A stretch of 59,706 bases of DNA, from positions 1-59,706 of the forward strand of contig ML014230.1 of assembly GCA_003615045.1 (NCBI GenBank), in the 5' to 3' direction. Below, one piece after another: positions 39,101 to 48,077 of the stretch. Position 1 is the stretch's first letter. Each line of letters begins with the position of its first letter. Both the position numbers and the translations under genes were made by a program. The notes beneath the pieces are model-generated. The model saw only the letters and a program-made list of their open reading frames with translations. It was not told the DNA's origin and searched no databases. This DNA comes from Caulochytrium protostelioides (Eukaryota > Chytridiomycota > Caulochytriomycetes > Caulochytriales > Caulochytriaceae).

Positions 39101-39643
39101 GCAGCGAGCGTCCACGGCTCGCAGGACGCGTTGGTGCACTCCTCCGTCCCGCCGGAGCGCTTCGAGTCGCCGGCGCCCCCCTCGGCTGAGCCGGCCGCGA
39201 CCGCCGCGGCGCCCGCCGACGGGCCGAGTGCGGCCCGGATGGAGGCGCTCAAGCTGTTCTTGGAAAACCAGACGAACGCGATCGTCAAAGCGATCCAGAC
39301 GCTGCTGCTCGCCATGAAGCAGCCCGTGGACGCGTTCCGCCCGGAGCTGGTCAGCGACTCGGTCAGCGCGATCACGACGTGCGTGGCGGAGCTCGCGGCG
39401 GTGATGTCGCGTGCGCTGGACGACGTCGCGGGCGCCAGCGAGCGCACGACGGGCGTGAGCCGCGAGGCGCAGGCGCAGGCGCGCGAGGTGCTGGCCCGCC
39501 TGCAGGTCACGAGCAGCGAGATGGCGCAGCACAGCGAGCGCGTGCTCGGCCAGCCGGGCAGCAAGGCCATGCGCCAGAAGCTGGCGTCGCACTCCTACGA
39601 GATTGCGAAATACGTGAAAGAGCTCATCGTGCTCATCGAGTAA
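36176..39643 (+). CDS. Spa2/GIT-homology (SHD) polarity scaffold, paralogue 1
   Basis: The 1155-residue protein has the Spa2 homology domain: two SHD repeats at about residues 149-175 (AREKLMRLTLPQFMELSTDV) and 198-225 (RQKLATLPVSRFQDLASDV), separated by PFLPVQGQFHPKRNQ. Poly-Gly and poly-Gln tracts precede it. A coiled coil (about 560-690) follows a long Pro/Ala-rich linker. A C-terminal helical region contains FLENQTNAIVKAIQTLLLAM and ends KLASHSYEIAKYVKELIVLI. Spa2 organises the polarisome at growth sites, bridging formin, Rab GAPs and MAP-kinase components. The start at 36176 (cccATGg) is chosen by Kozak fit; an in-frame ATG at 35522 would add 218 low-complexity residues. The neighbouring gene at 41302 is a paralogue with the same domain order, implying tandem duplication. 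Confidence 0.85.
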   Translation: MAAPSAVGAAGDLHLRYPASFTEAPSLITEGGGGGGGGGGSGRSPHLEHPPHASAASVASASAAADDRSGLSATDTANAAPAVAKAHFALLHVYLRTYHNDQQQQQQQQQDENAATTHLGGPASANSAHSGASGGHAVSAHSQHNRSSAREKLMRLTLPQFMELSTDVYDELTRREHHAADLPFLPVQGQFHPKRNQGRQKLATLPVSRFQDLASDVHNEIERRFRGIVKLEGAAVTAAPGPANGSAPASALAEGGRSASATSLPLGGPASPSAAAAGGTRGATIPPPDFAPPPPPRLVQTPVSGHRDDPAQAQAQAQAQAQAQLHAAAAAALKAAVPKPATPRHYPLASSGTSAPGTPPPALASSLAAAAAARVRLRDASAPGAVAAALQTAASSAATSQNGSHANLPAATPPPAKPRPPLPPGYAAGAAGGHAGPSGAHAPPDPGPIPNVGAATGPATVSPNPSLATATPPPLTAPTLSPLPASAGSASGAGHDRHAPTPLSRAAAESNVSFAGINDLMADLGSMLANTSPDAGAPPAPANNAVAVAVAAGSAAARGVTQEALDAVRTTYEAQLRLLREQLQTERDERDALRTTLAQRDAALAALEATHARLVDHHAELTDDYAHQQQIANDIRNEASHLLKEIKTVTTRHEQLTMQYEAVVHELETARNDLEAARREAAAASTAAAVAAAAAATAASAAAASGSTGAMRPPSAAPSDRASALPLEAAPLSAPVATAVPEATTPVEAAAARQPSRQRAAGPSAGSTPTRSPESRLRESNFSFSSPSTGARVSGIARSRIADYQQAINRMLDASRGTAPSQILMAMKATILSCKAITEHVEEYEASEASGAVLDALDVPDPADPTAATSAAAPGGATTLRVQLSHCKEAMSLTLTQLMGVAKLHATRPPGQPLDAESLDELERHATALTSIVVRLIKLMRRAQHPGASGGATPAASTAAASAASSPMRRSGPATAASVHGSQDALVHSSVPPERFESPAPPSAEPAATAAAPADGPSAARMEALKLFLENQTNAIVKAIQTLLLAMKQPVDAFRPELVSDSVSAITTCVAELAAVMSRALDDVAGASERTTGVSREAQAQAREVLARLQVTSSEMAQHSERVLGQPGSKAMRQKLASHSYEIAKYVKELIVLIE
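36476..36507. repeat. CAG/CAA repeat encoding poly-Gln
   Basis: Encodes a run of about ten glutamines in SHD paralogue 1, just before the SHD domain. Confidence 0.8.
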
Positions 39644-41301
39644 GCCGTCACCCGCAGACGCGGTGCGCACGCGCGGCGATCGTGATGGCCGATCCTGGTC
39701 TGGCCAGGTCGATCTCGCCGACGACGTGGGCTGAACGGCGGTTGCTCGACGATGCGGGTGCTGCTGCGGTTGTCTCTTGACCGGACCGACCCCTACGCGC
39801 GTCGCGTGTGATGCGGTCGATGCACGCGTCGATGGCATGACCGGGGGGGAGGCCGATGGTCCCAGTCGCGCGTTAGCCACCGGCCATCGCTGCCTCGCGT
39901 GGCCCACCAGAGCAGCCCTCCCAAGATCGTGACATGGGCTCATCCTTAAATCACGAAATCCCAATATTTATTGATTGATGCGCAGCATGGCGCGGCCCTC
40001 GTAGAGCCGCGCGACGCCGCACGGGTGCCATTCATGGGCGTCCGCGGCCATTCGGCGGAGCGACGGAGGCGACCGACGCCCCGCGGCAAGCTCGTGAGCT
40101 GCTGCTGCTCCGTGCAGCCTGACACCCGGACCACGCGTATCACCTCATGCGCTTCTTGTTGAGTTTCAGCGAGATTGATCCCTGTGGCAGATCTGCTGCC
40201 GCGTGGGCGCGTGGGCGGGTGCGTGTCGCGCGCGGCCGCCGATCGGCCCGTGGTCACAGCGGTCACCGCGGCTGCGCCACCGCGTGCGCCGCCGTCCCAC
40301 GACGCCTGAACACACCGCCGAGACGGCGCCCATTTTCATTTTTTCATTTTCCTTGGACCACCGCGCCCGTAGCCGCCATGGCGTCGGCAGACCGGCGTCG
40401 GCAGACCGGCGTCGGCAGATGGCGGGCAGCCGGACGGCGCGACGGCGCGACGGCGCGGCCATCGCCATGGCGGCGCTGGGTGCCGGCGAGGGACACGCGC
40501 GGCGAGGAGTATGGTGGCGCGTGATCGCCAGCGCTCGCGCGGCCCACAGGGCGGTCAGCGACGCCGCACGCGACGGAATCCCGCGTCGTCGGTCGGTGAT
40601 CTTGACGTCGTGCCGAAGTCATGCCGGCCGATCGGTCGCGTGCGGCTGCGGCACGGCGCCGCCCGTCCTTGGCGCCGCGGGGACAAGGCGCAGAGCATCG
40701 ATGGGATGGGCGACCATGGCGCTCGCTGGCCTCGCTGAGCTGCTCCGGCGTGATCGTCGTCAACGCCACGGACATCTCCCGCGCGTCTGCGACGCGACAC
40801 GTGGCCGCCTCACACGCGTCGTCTCAGCCTTTCGCCGCCAGACCTTGGGCGCCTCAGGGCCGCCACGGATTCACTGATTCGCTGATTGGCTGAGCCCCAC
40901 CCCGCCGCTCATACGGCTGCTGCGTCGACGGCGTATACCACGGCTGCTGCTGCTGCTGCTGCTGCTGCTGCCGCTGCCGCTGCCGCTGCTGCTGCTGCTG
41001 CTGCGGCCTGGCCCCGAGAACTGGAGCGGCGTCGCAGTGCATCCTGACGAGTGGCCTCCTCTCCCGTGTCCGTGCCCCTGCGCACGTCGCGCCCTCTCGG
41101 CCGCCCGGCTCGCGTGCGTTCACCCGCCCGCTTGCTCGATTCACGGACCGCCTCGCGTGCGCGGCGCCGTCGGCCAGGCCTGCGGCGGCCGTCGCCCGCG
41201 CCGGTCGCGCCGCCGCCGCCGCCTGGAGTCGCGGCAGCCTTGAGCGTCCACGCACCCATCCCGTTGCCGCCGCCGCCTCGGCCGCTGACACCGCCACCGC
41301 C
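39644..41301. other. Intergenic between tandem SHD genes
   Basis: About 1.65 kb without a recognisable gene. It holds short GGCGTCGGCAGAC and CGGCGCGA repeats (about 40385-40460) and a CTG tract at 40942-41004. Confidence 0.5.
40942..41004. repeat. (CTG/CCG)n trinucleotide tract
   Basis: About twenty CTG/CCG triplets some 300 bases upstream of the second SHD gene; noncoding in the preferred model. Confidence 0.8.
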
Positions 41302-43968
41302 ATGGCCTCGGGCAGCGATCCCACGCTCGCGCTGTTCACGCAGCAGTATGAAGCGCTGCGCTCGTTCCTCGCGAATTACCTCCGCAATGAGCGGCAGGCC
41401 AGCACGTCCAACCAGCGCGCGTCCGCCCGCGAGACCCTCACGCGGCTGACGAAGCAGCAGTTCACCGAACTCTCGACGAATGTCTACGACGAAATGAACC
41501 GCCGGCAGTACCACAGCCTGGAAGTGCCGTTTCTGCCGGTGAATCCTGACTTCCACCCGAAGCGCAACCAGGCGCGCCAGAAGCTCGCGACCCTGCCCGT
41601 TTCACGATTCTCGGACCTCGCGAGCGACGTCTACTACGAGATCTGCCGCCGCTTCCCGCATATCGTCGACCGGTACCATGAGGCCGCGAGCAACAGCAGT
41701 ACCGGCGGCGGCACCGCCAAGATGTCCATGATGACGAGCAGCGCCGCAGGCGGCGGTGGCGGCGGCGGCGGCGGCGGCGGCGGCTACGGATCGCAGTCGC
41801 ATCCACATCCGTCGCAGTCGCATACCTCCAGTCCGCACCACTCGCAGGCCGGCGGTTACCGTCCGGACCCACGGGAGACGCAGCAGTCGCAGCCGGGGCG
41901 GTACAACACGCCGCTGCCACCGCCGCCGCGGGAAGACTATGACCGTAGCGACCCAATGGGGCGGTACCCGCCATCGCATCACGGCGGCGGCACGACCGCC
42001 GCGAGCGCACGGTCCGCTAGCCGGCCACGCGAGTCGGACCGACATGCCGACCGCACGCTGCGCGATCCGCCGCGGCCTTACGATCCGCCGCGCGAGCGCG
42101 ACCGGCGGCCGAGCGCCGCCACGCACGTCAACGCCCAGCCGTCGCCGCAGCAGCCGTCGTCGTCGTCGCGGGACCCGCAGCCCCCGCCGCCGCCATCTAA
42201 GGGCACGGACACATTTAAGAATCTGGACGGCATGATGCAGGAGTTCGGCAACGAGCTGAACCAGGACGATCTGAAGGAGCAGCTGCAGGAGCAGGCGCAG
42301 CAGCACCAGGCCGAGCTGGACCGCGTGCGACAAGAGTATGAATCGCAGCTCGCGTCGCAGACGAACCGGATGCAGCAGCTGGAGTCAGAGCTGCAAACCG
42401 CCGGGCGCCGCGCGCAGGAGCTCGAAGCGCAGCTGGCGAGCGTCACGGCGCGCGAGCGTGACCGCGACCGCGAGCGTCGCACCCTCGAGGACGAGTATGC
42501 GAAGCTCAAAGAAGACTTCGAGAATCTGCAGGACGACTACAAGAGCCAGCAGGCCATCGCAACGGATATCCGCACCGAGGCCAGTAACCTGCTGAGCGAG
42601 ATCAAAAATCTGCAGAAGCGCAATGAGGACCTCCAAGTGGAGCTGGACGATCTCAAGAGCCAACCGCCGCCCCCGATTCAGATCAGCACACCGGGGCCGT
42701 CAGCGGGGTCGGGCGGCGGCGGTAGCGGCGGGACCGTGTCGCGCGGCCTGGACCGGCCGCCGTCCCCGTCGCAGAGCCGCACCCGCAGTCCGGTGTCCAG
42801 CGGTCACCGCTCGTACCGCGGCGGGCCCCCGCTCGGTAGCCGCAACCTCACGGAGGAGCTGGACCAGCATGACTACGGGATCATCGAGCGGCGCCGCGTC
42901 GAGGCGTACCAGCACGCGGTGGACGACCTGCTCGCGGCGGCCGAGTCGGGCAACTCGAACAACGTACTCGTCGCTATGAAGTCGCTCGTGATCGCGTGCA
43001 AGGACATCACCGAGGACATCGAATTCTTTGAGTCGAGCTCGCAGATCTCGTACAGCGACAAGGAGGAGCTGCGGGACATCAAGAGCTGCGTCTCGGCGGC
43101 CCTGACACACGTCATGACCGCCGCCAAGGCCCACGCCACCTCGTCCGACCACCGCCACAGCCCCGACGGGCTCATCGCGGCCGCCGACGACCTCAGCACC
43201 ACGATCCTGAAGCTCGTCAAGACCTTGCGCGCCGTGCTCGGCGAGCGCTTCGAGGGCACGATGCGCAGCGTCATGAGCTCTCGCGGCCGCACCTTCCAGC
43301 CCGACCCGGTCTCGGCCACCTCCTCTCGGGCCCACGCCCCCCTCGGCGGGAGCGTCGGCGCCAAGCCGCCGACCGCCGGCGGGCCGAGCGGCAGCGCGAG
43401 CGGCGCCGGTGGCCGCGGCCCATCGCCCAGGGACCCGTCGCCATCGAACGGGAACTATGCCCACGACTATGCCTACGGCAGCAGCGGCGGTGGCCACAGC
43501 GGCGGCGGCGGCGGGAGCATCAAGAACGGCGTTGCCGACGAGCCGCTGTCGGGTGAGCCAGGGCTGAGCGGCGATCCGAGCGACGACGGCGTCTACGACA
43601 TCGACGAGTTGCGCTCGTATCTCGAGCACCGGACGAAAGACATCGTCGACGCGATCCAGGCGCTGCTGGGGATCATGAAGACGGGCGGCCTCGGGCCCGA
43701 GTTCGACGAGACGGTGGCCTCGATCTCGCATATCGTGCACGACCTCGTCGGGCTGACGCAGCGCACCCTCGACCGCCCCGCGGCCGCCGCGCTCCGCACC
43801 CGCGGCACGTATCTGCTGGAGGACCTTGCGGCGGCAAACGTCCGCCTCGAAGACCTCGCGGCTGATCTGATGCAGAACCCGACGCGCAGTCTTAAGCAGA
43901 AGGTCGCGACCGGTTCTTACGATGTCGCTAAGTACGTCAAGGAAATCATCGTGCTCCTTGAAAGTTAG
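41302..43968 (+). CDS. SPA2: Spa2/GIT-homology (SHD) polarity scaffold, paralogue 2
   Basis: The 888-residue protein is the more conserved of the pair. SHD repeats lie at about residues 42-68 (ARETLTRLTKQQFTELSTNV) and 91-118 (RQKLATLPVSRFSDLASDV), with PFLPVNPDFHPKRNQ between them. A poly-Gly tract (~150-165) and a His/Ser/Pro-rich linker lead to a strong coiled coil at about 310-455 (rich in Glu, Gln, Arg heptads). A helical block at ~520-655 (HAVDDLLAAAESGNSNNVLV) and a C-terminal block ending KVATGSYDVAKYVKEIIVLL follow. These are Spa2-type regions for polarisome partners, and GIT proteins share the SHD fold. Unlike animal GITs there is no ArfGAP or ankyrin region. The ATG at 41302 has a cATGg context and is directly followed by conserved sequence. 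Confidence 0.88.
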   Translation: MASGSDPTLALFTQQYEALRSFLANYLRNERQASTSNQRASARETLTRLTKQQFTELSTNVYDEMNRRQYHSLEVPFLPVNPDFHPKRNQARQKLATLPVSRFSDLASDVYYEICRRFPHIVDRYHEAASNSSTGGGTAKMSMMTSSAAGGGGGGGGGGGGYGSQSHPHPSQSHTSSPHHSQAGGYRPDPRETQQSQPGRYNTPLPPPPREDYDRSDPMGRYPPSHHGGGTTAASARSASRPRESDRHADRTLRDPPRPYDPPRERDRRPSAATHVNAQPSPQQPSSSSRDPQPPPPPSKGTDTFKNLDGMMQEFGNELNQDDLKEQLQEQAQQHQAELDRVRQEYESQLASQTNRMQQLESELQTAGRRAQELEAQLASVTARERDRDRERRTLEDEYAKLKEDFENLQDDYKSQQAIATDIRTEASNLLSEIKNLQKRNEDLQVELDDLKSQPPPPIQISTPGPSAGSGGGGSGGTVSRGLDRPPSPSQSRTRSPVSSGHRSYRGGPPLGSRNLTEELDQHDYGIIERRRVEAYQHAVDDLLAAAESGNSNNVLVAMKSLVIACKDITEDIEFFESSSQISYSDKEELRDIKSCVSAALTHVMTAAKAHATSSDHRHSPDGLIAAADDLSTTILKLVKTLRAVLGERFEGTMRSVMSSRGRTFQPDPVSATSSRAHAPLGGSVGAKPPTAGGPSGSASGAGGRGPSPRDPSPSNGNYAHDYAYGSSGGGHSGGGGGSIKNGVADEPLSGEPGLSGDPSDDGVYDIDELRSYLEHRTKDIVDAIQALLGIMKTGGLGPEFDETVASISHIVHDLVGLTQRTLDRPAAAALRTRGTYLLEDLAAANVRLEDLAADLMQNPTRSLKQKVATGSYDVAKYVKEIIVLLES

Positions 43969-44204
43969 GCACATGGCGGTTTTCTCTTGACGAAGCCACG
44001 CCTCTCGCCCTCGGGTGTAGTGCGGTTGGCCTTGGTCTACTTTGCTTTGTTTTGCTTTGCTTCGCTTCTCGTGACTCCCATGCGTGGTTTCCCTCGTTTG
44101 TCTTGGGAACTAGGTGATGCGTTCGCCCCCCTTTTGATCTCCTTTAGAATGTTTTGTAATACAATAACGACGTGACGCGATGTGACGCTGCCCTGAACGG
44201 GCGT

Positions 44205-47200
44205 TTACACGCGCGGTTGGCTCGACCGCTGGCCGAGACGCGCCGAGGCATGGGCTGCGGCGGCCTTGGAGCGGATCAGGGTCGCGGGCGACGCGCGGGT
44301 GGCCGCGGCAGCCGGCATGGGCGTGGCGGCCGGTACGGTGCCGCCGTCCGCAAGACTGGTGCGGTCCACGTGGGAGACGCCGTCCGCAAACCGCGCGCGG
44401 AACAACACGTTCGCCGAAGTGAACATGCCTTCCTTCAGCGAGACAATGATGAACTGACTGCCCTTGAAACGGTTCGCGACGAGGTGACCCATGTTCTGCG
44501 TGTGGCTCAGGTCCAGGGCGGCATCGACTTCGTCCAGCACGTACATGGGGGCCGGCTTATACTGGAGTAGCGCGAGAATCAGCGACAGCGCAATGAGAGA
44601 ACGCTGCCCACCCGAAAGCTCGGTCAGGCTGTTTTTCCACACGCCGCCGATGAACACGCGGACCTCCAGCCCGCGGGTCAGGTCGGCGGGGTCAGTCGCC
44701 ACGAGCTTGCACGTGGACCCCGGTAGCAGGTCGCCAAAGATGGCGCCAAACTCGCTGTTGACCTTTTCCCATGTCTCAGTGAGCTTCTCCATTTTGTGCG
44801 CATCCAGCGTCTGGATCGTCTCCTTGATCTGCTCCTTGTCCCGCTGCAGCGTCTGCAGCTTCACTTGCAGCCCGGTCTCCTGCTTCTCGATGCGGTCGAG
44901 CTTGTGAACCGCGTCGTGGTCGAGGTTTCGCGAGGCGCGGCCGTGGTGGCTCGACAGCTGCTCCAGGTGCGCGCGCGCCGTATCCGCATCGAAGCTCGGG
45001 TCTTTGGCCAGCACCGCGGCCTCGTGCTGTCGCGATAACGTGACTGTCGAGCGGCGACGCGGGCCGCTGCCACCGCTGCCCTGGCTCGCCGGCGCAGCTT
45101 CATCGTCGGCTTCGTCGTCCTCGTCGTCCTCGTCGCTGCCATCGTCGTTCTCGTCAGCGGCATTCGCCAGATCCTCATCGGAGGACATGATGCCCAGCGA
45201 CGCCAGCGTATGCGGCAGCCAAGCGGCATGGGTCTTTGCCAAGCGCGCGAGCTCCGTCGCGGTGGCTTGGACCTGGCTGCGCTCCTCGGCGTGCGAGTGG
45301 GCATGCGCGTCCGCGGCGCGCTGCTGCGCGCTCTGCTCGTGCTTGCGCAGCTGGAGCGTCGCCTCCAGCTCACGCGACGCGGTGTCGAGGGTGGATAGCG
45401 TCCGCCGCTCCTGGTCGAGATCGCGCTCAGCCCGGTCGTACGCGAGCTGGGTCGTCTTGACGCGGGCCTCGAGCTGCGCCGTCGTGTCGGTATTCGCTGC
45501 GACGAGCGCGTCGTGCTCCGCAATCGCGGCCTGCGAAGACGCATACTCGCGTTCGGCCTGGGCCAGCTCCGTCCTGGCCAGCTCGAGCGCCGTATCCTGC
45601 TGCTGCATCTCGACCGCGTCGACGTCGTTGACCTGCCGCCGCAGCGCCGCGAGCTCTTTCTCGAGCGCATCGAGCGACGTGTCACGCGAGGCTTGGTAGT
45701 CGGCGCGGTCGCGCGCCAGCGCCGCACACTCCTGCTCAGCCGCTTCCTTGGCCTGCGCCGCCGCGGCCAGCGCCGCCTGCTCCTTCTCGATCTGGGCGTC
45801 GAGGTGGGCGAGACTCGCGACCAGCTGCGCCTCCTTGTTACTCGAGAGCTGCGCCTTGAGCAGCGCGACCTCGTGGCGTTTCATGTCCGCACGCTTGCTC
45901 AGCGCTGCGTGCTGGTCGCGCTGATGCGCCTGCCGCTCGAGCGCCTGCGCCACGTCGGCGAGCTCGTGCTCGAGCTGCGCCACGCGCGCCGTCGCGTCGC
46001 GGTACGCCGCGACCGTCTGGAGCGTGTCGTTCTGCTGGGCGGGCGCGCCGCCCGAGAGCGAACCGGAGGGGTCATAGACGTCGCCGTCGAGCGTCACGGA
46101 CCGCATGCGGATCGACGGGTCGAACGTCGCGCGCTTCGCCGTGTCGCCCGTGTCGCACACGAGCGTGCCGCCAAAGACGAACGCCATCGCGTCCGCCATC
46201 GCTGGCTCGTACCGCACCAAGTCCAGCGCGGGGCGCACGGCGGGCGCCCGCTGCCGGCTCGCGCGCAGGCGGGCGGGCTCGATGGGGTACGGCTTGATCT
46301 TGGTCAGCGGGATCAAGGTCACGCGGCGCTTGAGGCCGCCGCGCTCCAGCAGGAGCCGGCCTACGACTTCGTTGCGCACGACGATGTGGTACAAGCGGCC
46401 GCCCGCGGCGACGGCGAGCGCCTGCGAGGCCGCCGGGTCCACCAGCTCAAACAGATGCGCGACGCAGCCCAGCACGTCCGCGCGGTCAAAGTCCGGCGAC
46501 GGGTCGCGGTACTGGATGAACGTATGCGACAGCTGGTTCTCGAGCTGCCGCTGGCGCGGGCGCGCCGACTGGTGGAGCTCCTGGGCGAGCTGGTCGTGGC
46601 GCTGCTGCAGCGCCGCGTCCTCCTCGGCGCTGTAGTCGACGGCATCGGCCTCGGCCTGCAGCTGCGCGCACGCCGCTTCGCCCGCCGCGATCTCCGCTTG
46701 CATGCCCTTCATCTGCTCGGCGGCGGCCGCGACGTGCGGCGCGCGCGAAGCCCGCTCCTTCTCGAAGTGTGCCAGCCGCATGCGGCAGCTCTCCATCTGG
46801 CCGGCCTGCCGGCCGACCTCGGTGCGCGCCGCCTGCAGCTCCGCCTCATAGCCGCCGCTGCCGGCGCGCGCGTCGGCGCCGTCCGCGGCGCCCGCGGCGT
46901 GCTTGTTCGCCATGCCCGTGGACAGCGCTTCGAGGCGCGCCTCGAGCTTCCGGACGTGCGCGCGGCGCGCCTCGAGCGCGCGTCGCGCGTCGCCCGTACG
47001 CGCCTGCAGCTGGTCCAGCGCGGCCGCGAGCTGCGCCACCGTCGCGGCGTGCTGCTGCGTCTGCCGCTGCAGCGCCGCGGCGTGCGCCGCGTCCTCGTCG
47101 CGGCTCGCGCGGCGCAGCTCCAGCTGCGTCTGGCACTGCAGCAGGGTCTTCTTGACGGCGGCGAACGCCGACTCGAGCTTATTGAACGTGGTGTTGTTGT

Positions 47201-48077
47201 CGGTGCGGCGCGCCACGTGGTCCCGGATCGAGGCCTGCAGCGTCTCGCACTCGTCCGCGAGGGAGCGCGCCGCACGGACGGCCTCCCGCTGCGCCCGCGC
47301 ATGGCGTCGCGCCTGCCGGCGGTGCGTCCGCCGCGCCCGCCGCAGGCGGCACAGATCATACAGCACGAGCGTCTCGGTGAGCTGGCGGACCTCGTGGTCC
47401 AGCTTCTGGAACTCGAGAAACTGGCGCTTCGCTTCCTTGAGCTTATTCACTTTGGGAAGAATCTCGTTCTGCAGCAGCTGCGTGATCTCCGCCAGCTTGG
47501 CCTCCTTTTTCTCGATGTTGCGGAAGGCTTTGGCCTTCTTTTCCTCGTACATGCGTGTGCCGGCGGCTTCTTCGATCATGGCGAGAAACTCCTGCGGTTT
47601 CATGTTGAGCACCTTGGTGACGCGGCCCTGCATGATGAGGAAGTGCGGGTTGTTGATGTTGAGCTGGACCGACTGCAGCAGGTCCGCGACCTCGGCGTGC
47701 GTCTTATTAACGCCGTTGATCAGATACTTGTTTTTGGCGACGCCGCCGCCGAGCGAGATCTGCCTCGTGATTGAGATCTCGTCCTGTCGCTCATAGAGGT
47801 ACGGGCTCTGGGTCTTGTCCATGTTATTGAACACCGCCGTGACCGACGCCTTGACGACGCCGGCCTGCCCGCGTTTATACACGAGGTCCTGCAGGTTGTT
47901 GGCGCGCACGTGCGAAAGCGTCGTGATGCCGAGCACGAAGCACAGCGCGTCAAGGATGTTGGATTTGCCGGCGCCGTTGAGGCCGGTGATCGCGTTGAAC
48001 TGCGCGTCCCATCCTCGGATCACGGTCCGGGTCGCGTACGACTTGAAGCCGTCGATGATCAGCTCTTCGACGTACAT
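44205..48077 (-). CDS. SMC2: Condensin subunit SMC2
   Basis: The 1290-residue ATPase starts at the ATG at 48077 (MYVEELIIDGFKSYATRTVI); an upstream TTG adds nothing conserved. Walker A GLNGAGKSN is at residues 32-40, followed by SNILDALCFVLGI. The SMC2-typical INGVNKTHAEVADLLQSVQL and LNMKPQEFLAMIEEAAGTRM come next. Coiled coils flank a hinge around residues 515-640 (FDRADVLGCVAHLFELVDP, AGGRLYHIVVRNE). The C-terminal head has the signature LSGGQRSLIALSLILALL from residue 1154 and Walker B/D-loop YVLDEVDAALDLSHTQNMG. An Asp/Glu-rich insertion (~970-1000) and a ~45-residue Ala-rich tail are additions. Alongside SMC4 it forms condensin, which compacts mitotic chromosomes. It converges with SHD paralogue 2 and diverges from ATG6. 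Confidence 0.95.
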   Translation of the reverse strand: MYVEELIIDGFKSYATRTVIRGWDAQFNAITGLNGAGKSNILDALCFVLGITTLSHVRANNLQDLVYKRGQAGVVKASVTAVFNNMDKTQSPYLYERQDEISITRQISLGGGVAKNKYLINGVNKTHAEVADLLQSVQLNINNPHFLIMQGRVTKVLNMKPQEFLAMIEEAAGTRMYEEKKAKAFRNIEKKEAKLAEITQLLQNEILPKVNKLKEAKRQFLEFQKLDHEVRQLTETLVLYDLCRLRRARRTHRRQARRHARAQREAVRAARSLADECETLQASIRDHVARRTDNNTTFNKLESAFAAVKKTLLQCQTQLELRRASRDEDAAHAAALQRQTQQHAATVAQLAAALDQLQARTGDARRALEARRAHVRKLEARLEALSTGMANKHAAGAADGADARAGSGGYEAELQAARTEVGRQAGQMESCRMRLAHFEKERASRAPHVAAAAEQMKGMQAEIAAGEAACAQLQAEADAVDYSAEEDAALQQRHDQLAQELHQSARPRQRQLENQLSHTFIQYRDPSPDFDRADVLGCVAHLFELVDPAASQALAVAAGGRLYHIVVRNEVVGRLLLERGGLKRRVTLIPLTKIKPYPIEPARLRASRQRAPAVRPALDLVRYEPAMADAMAFVFGGTLVCDTGDTAKRATFDPSIRMRSVTLDGDVYDPSGSLSGGAPAQQNDTLQTVAAYRDATARVAQLEHELADVAQALERQAHQRDQHAALSKRADMKRHEVALLKAQLSSNKEAQLVASLAHLDAQIEKEQAALAAAAQAKEAAEQECAALARDRADYQASRDTSLDALEKELAALRRQVNDVDAVEMQQQDTALELARTELAQAEREYASSQAAIAEHDALVAANTDTTAQLEARVKTTQLAYDRAERDLDQERRTLSTLDTASRELEATLQLRKHEQSAQQRAADAHAHSHAEERSQVQATATELARLAKTHAAWLPHTLASLGIMSSDEDLANAADENDDGSDEDDEDDEADDEAAPASQGSGGSGPRRRSTVTLSRQHEAAVLAKDPSFDADTARAHLEQLSSHHGRASRNLDHDAVHKLDRIEKQETGLQVKLQTLQRDKEQIKETIQTLDAHKMEKLTETWEKVNSEFGAIFGDLLPGSTCKLVATDPADLTRGLEVRVFIGGVWKNSLTELSGGQRSLIALSLILALLQYKPAPMYVLDEVDAALDLSHTQNMGHLVANRFKGSQFIIVSLKEGMFTSANVLFRARFADGVSHVDRTSLADGGTVPAATPMPAAAATRASPATLIRSKAAAAHASARLGQRSSQPRV

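Noticed and set aside
36788-39964. 1058-codon open frame antisense to the first SHD gene
   Set aside because: Arg/Gly-rich shadow of a gene with recognised SHD repeats on the other strand.
45513-47774. 753-codon open frame antisense to SMC2
   Set aside because: It is Arg/Leu-rich, overlaps a certain gene and has no motif. In GC-rich coding DNA, antisense frames stay open by chance.
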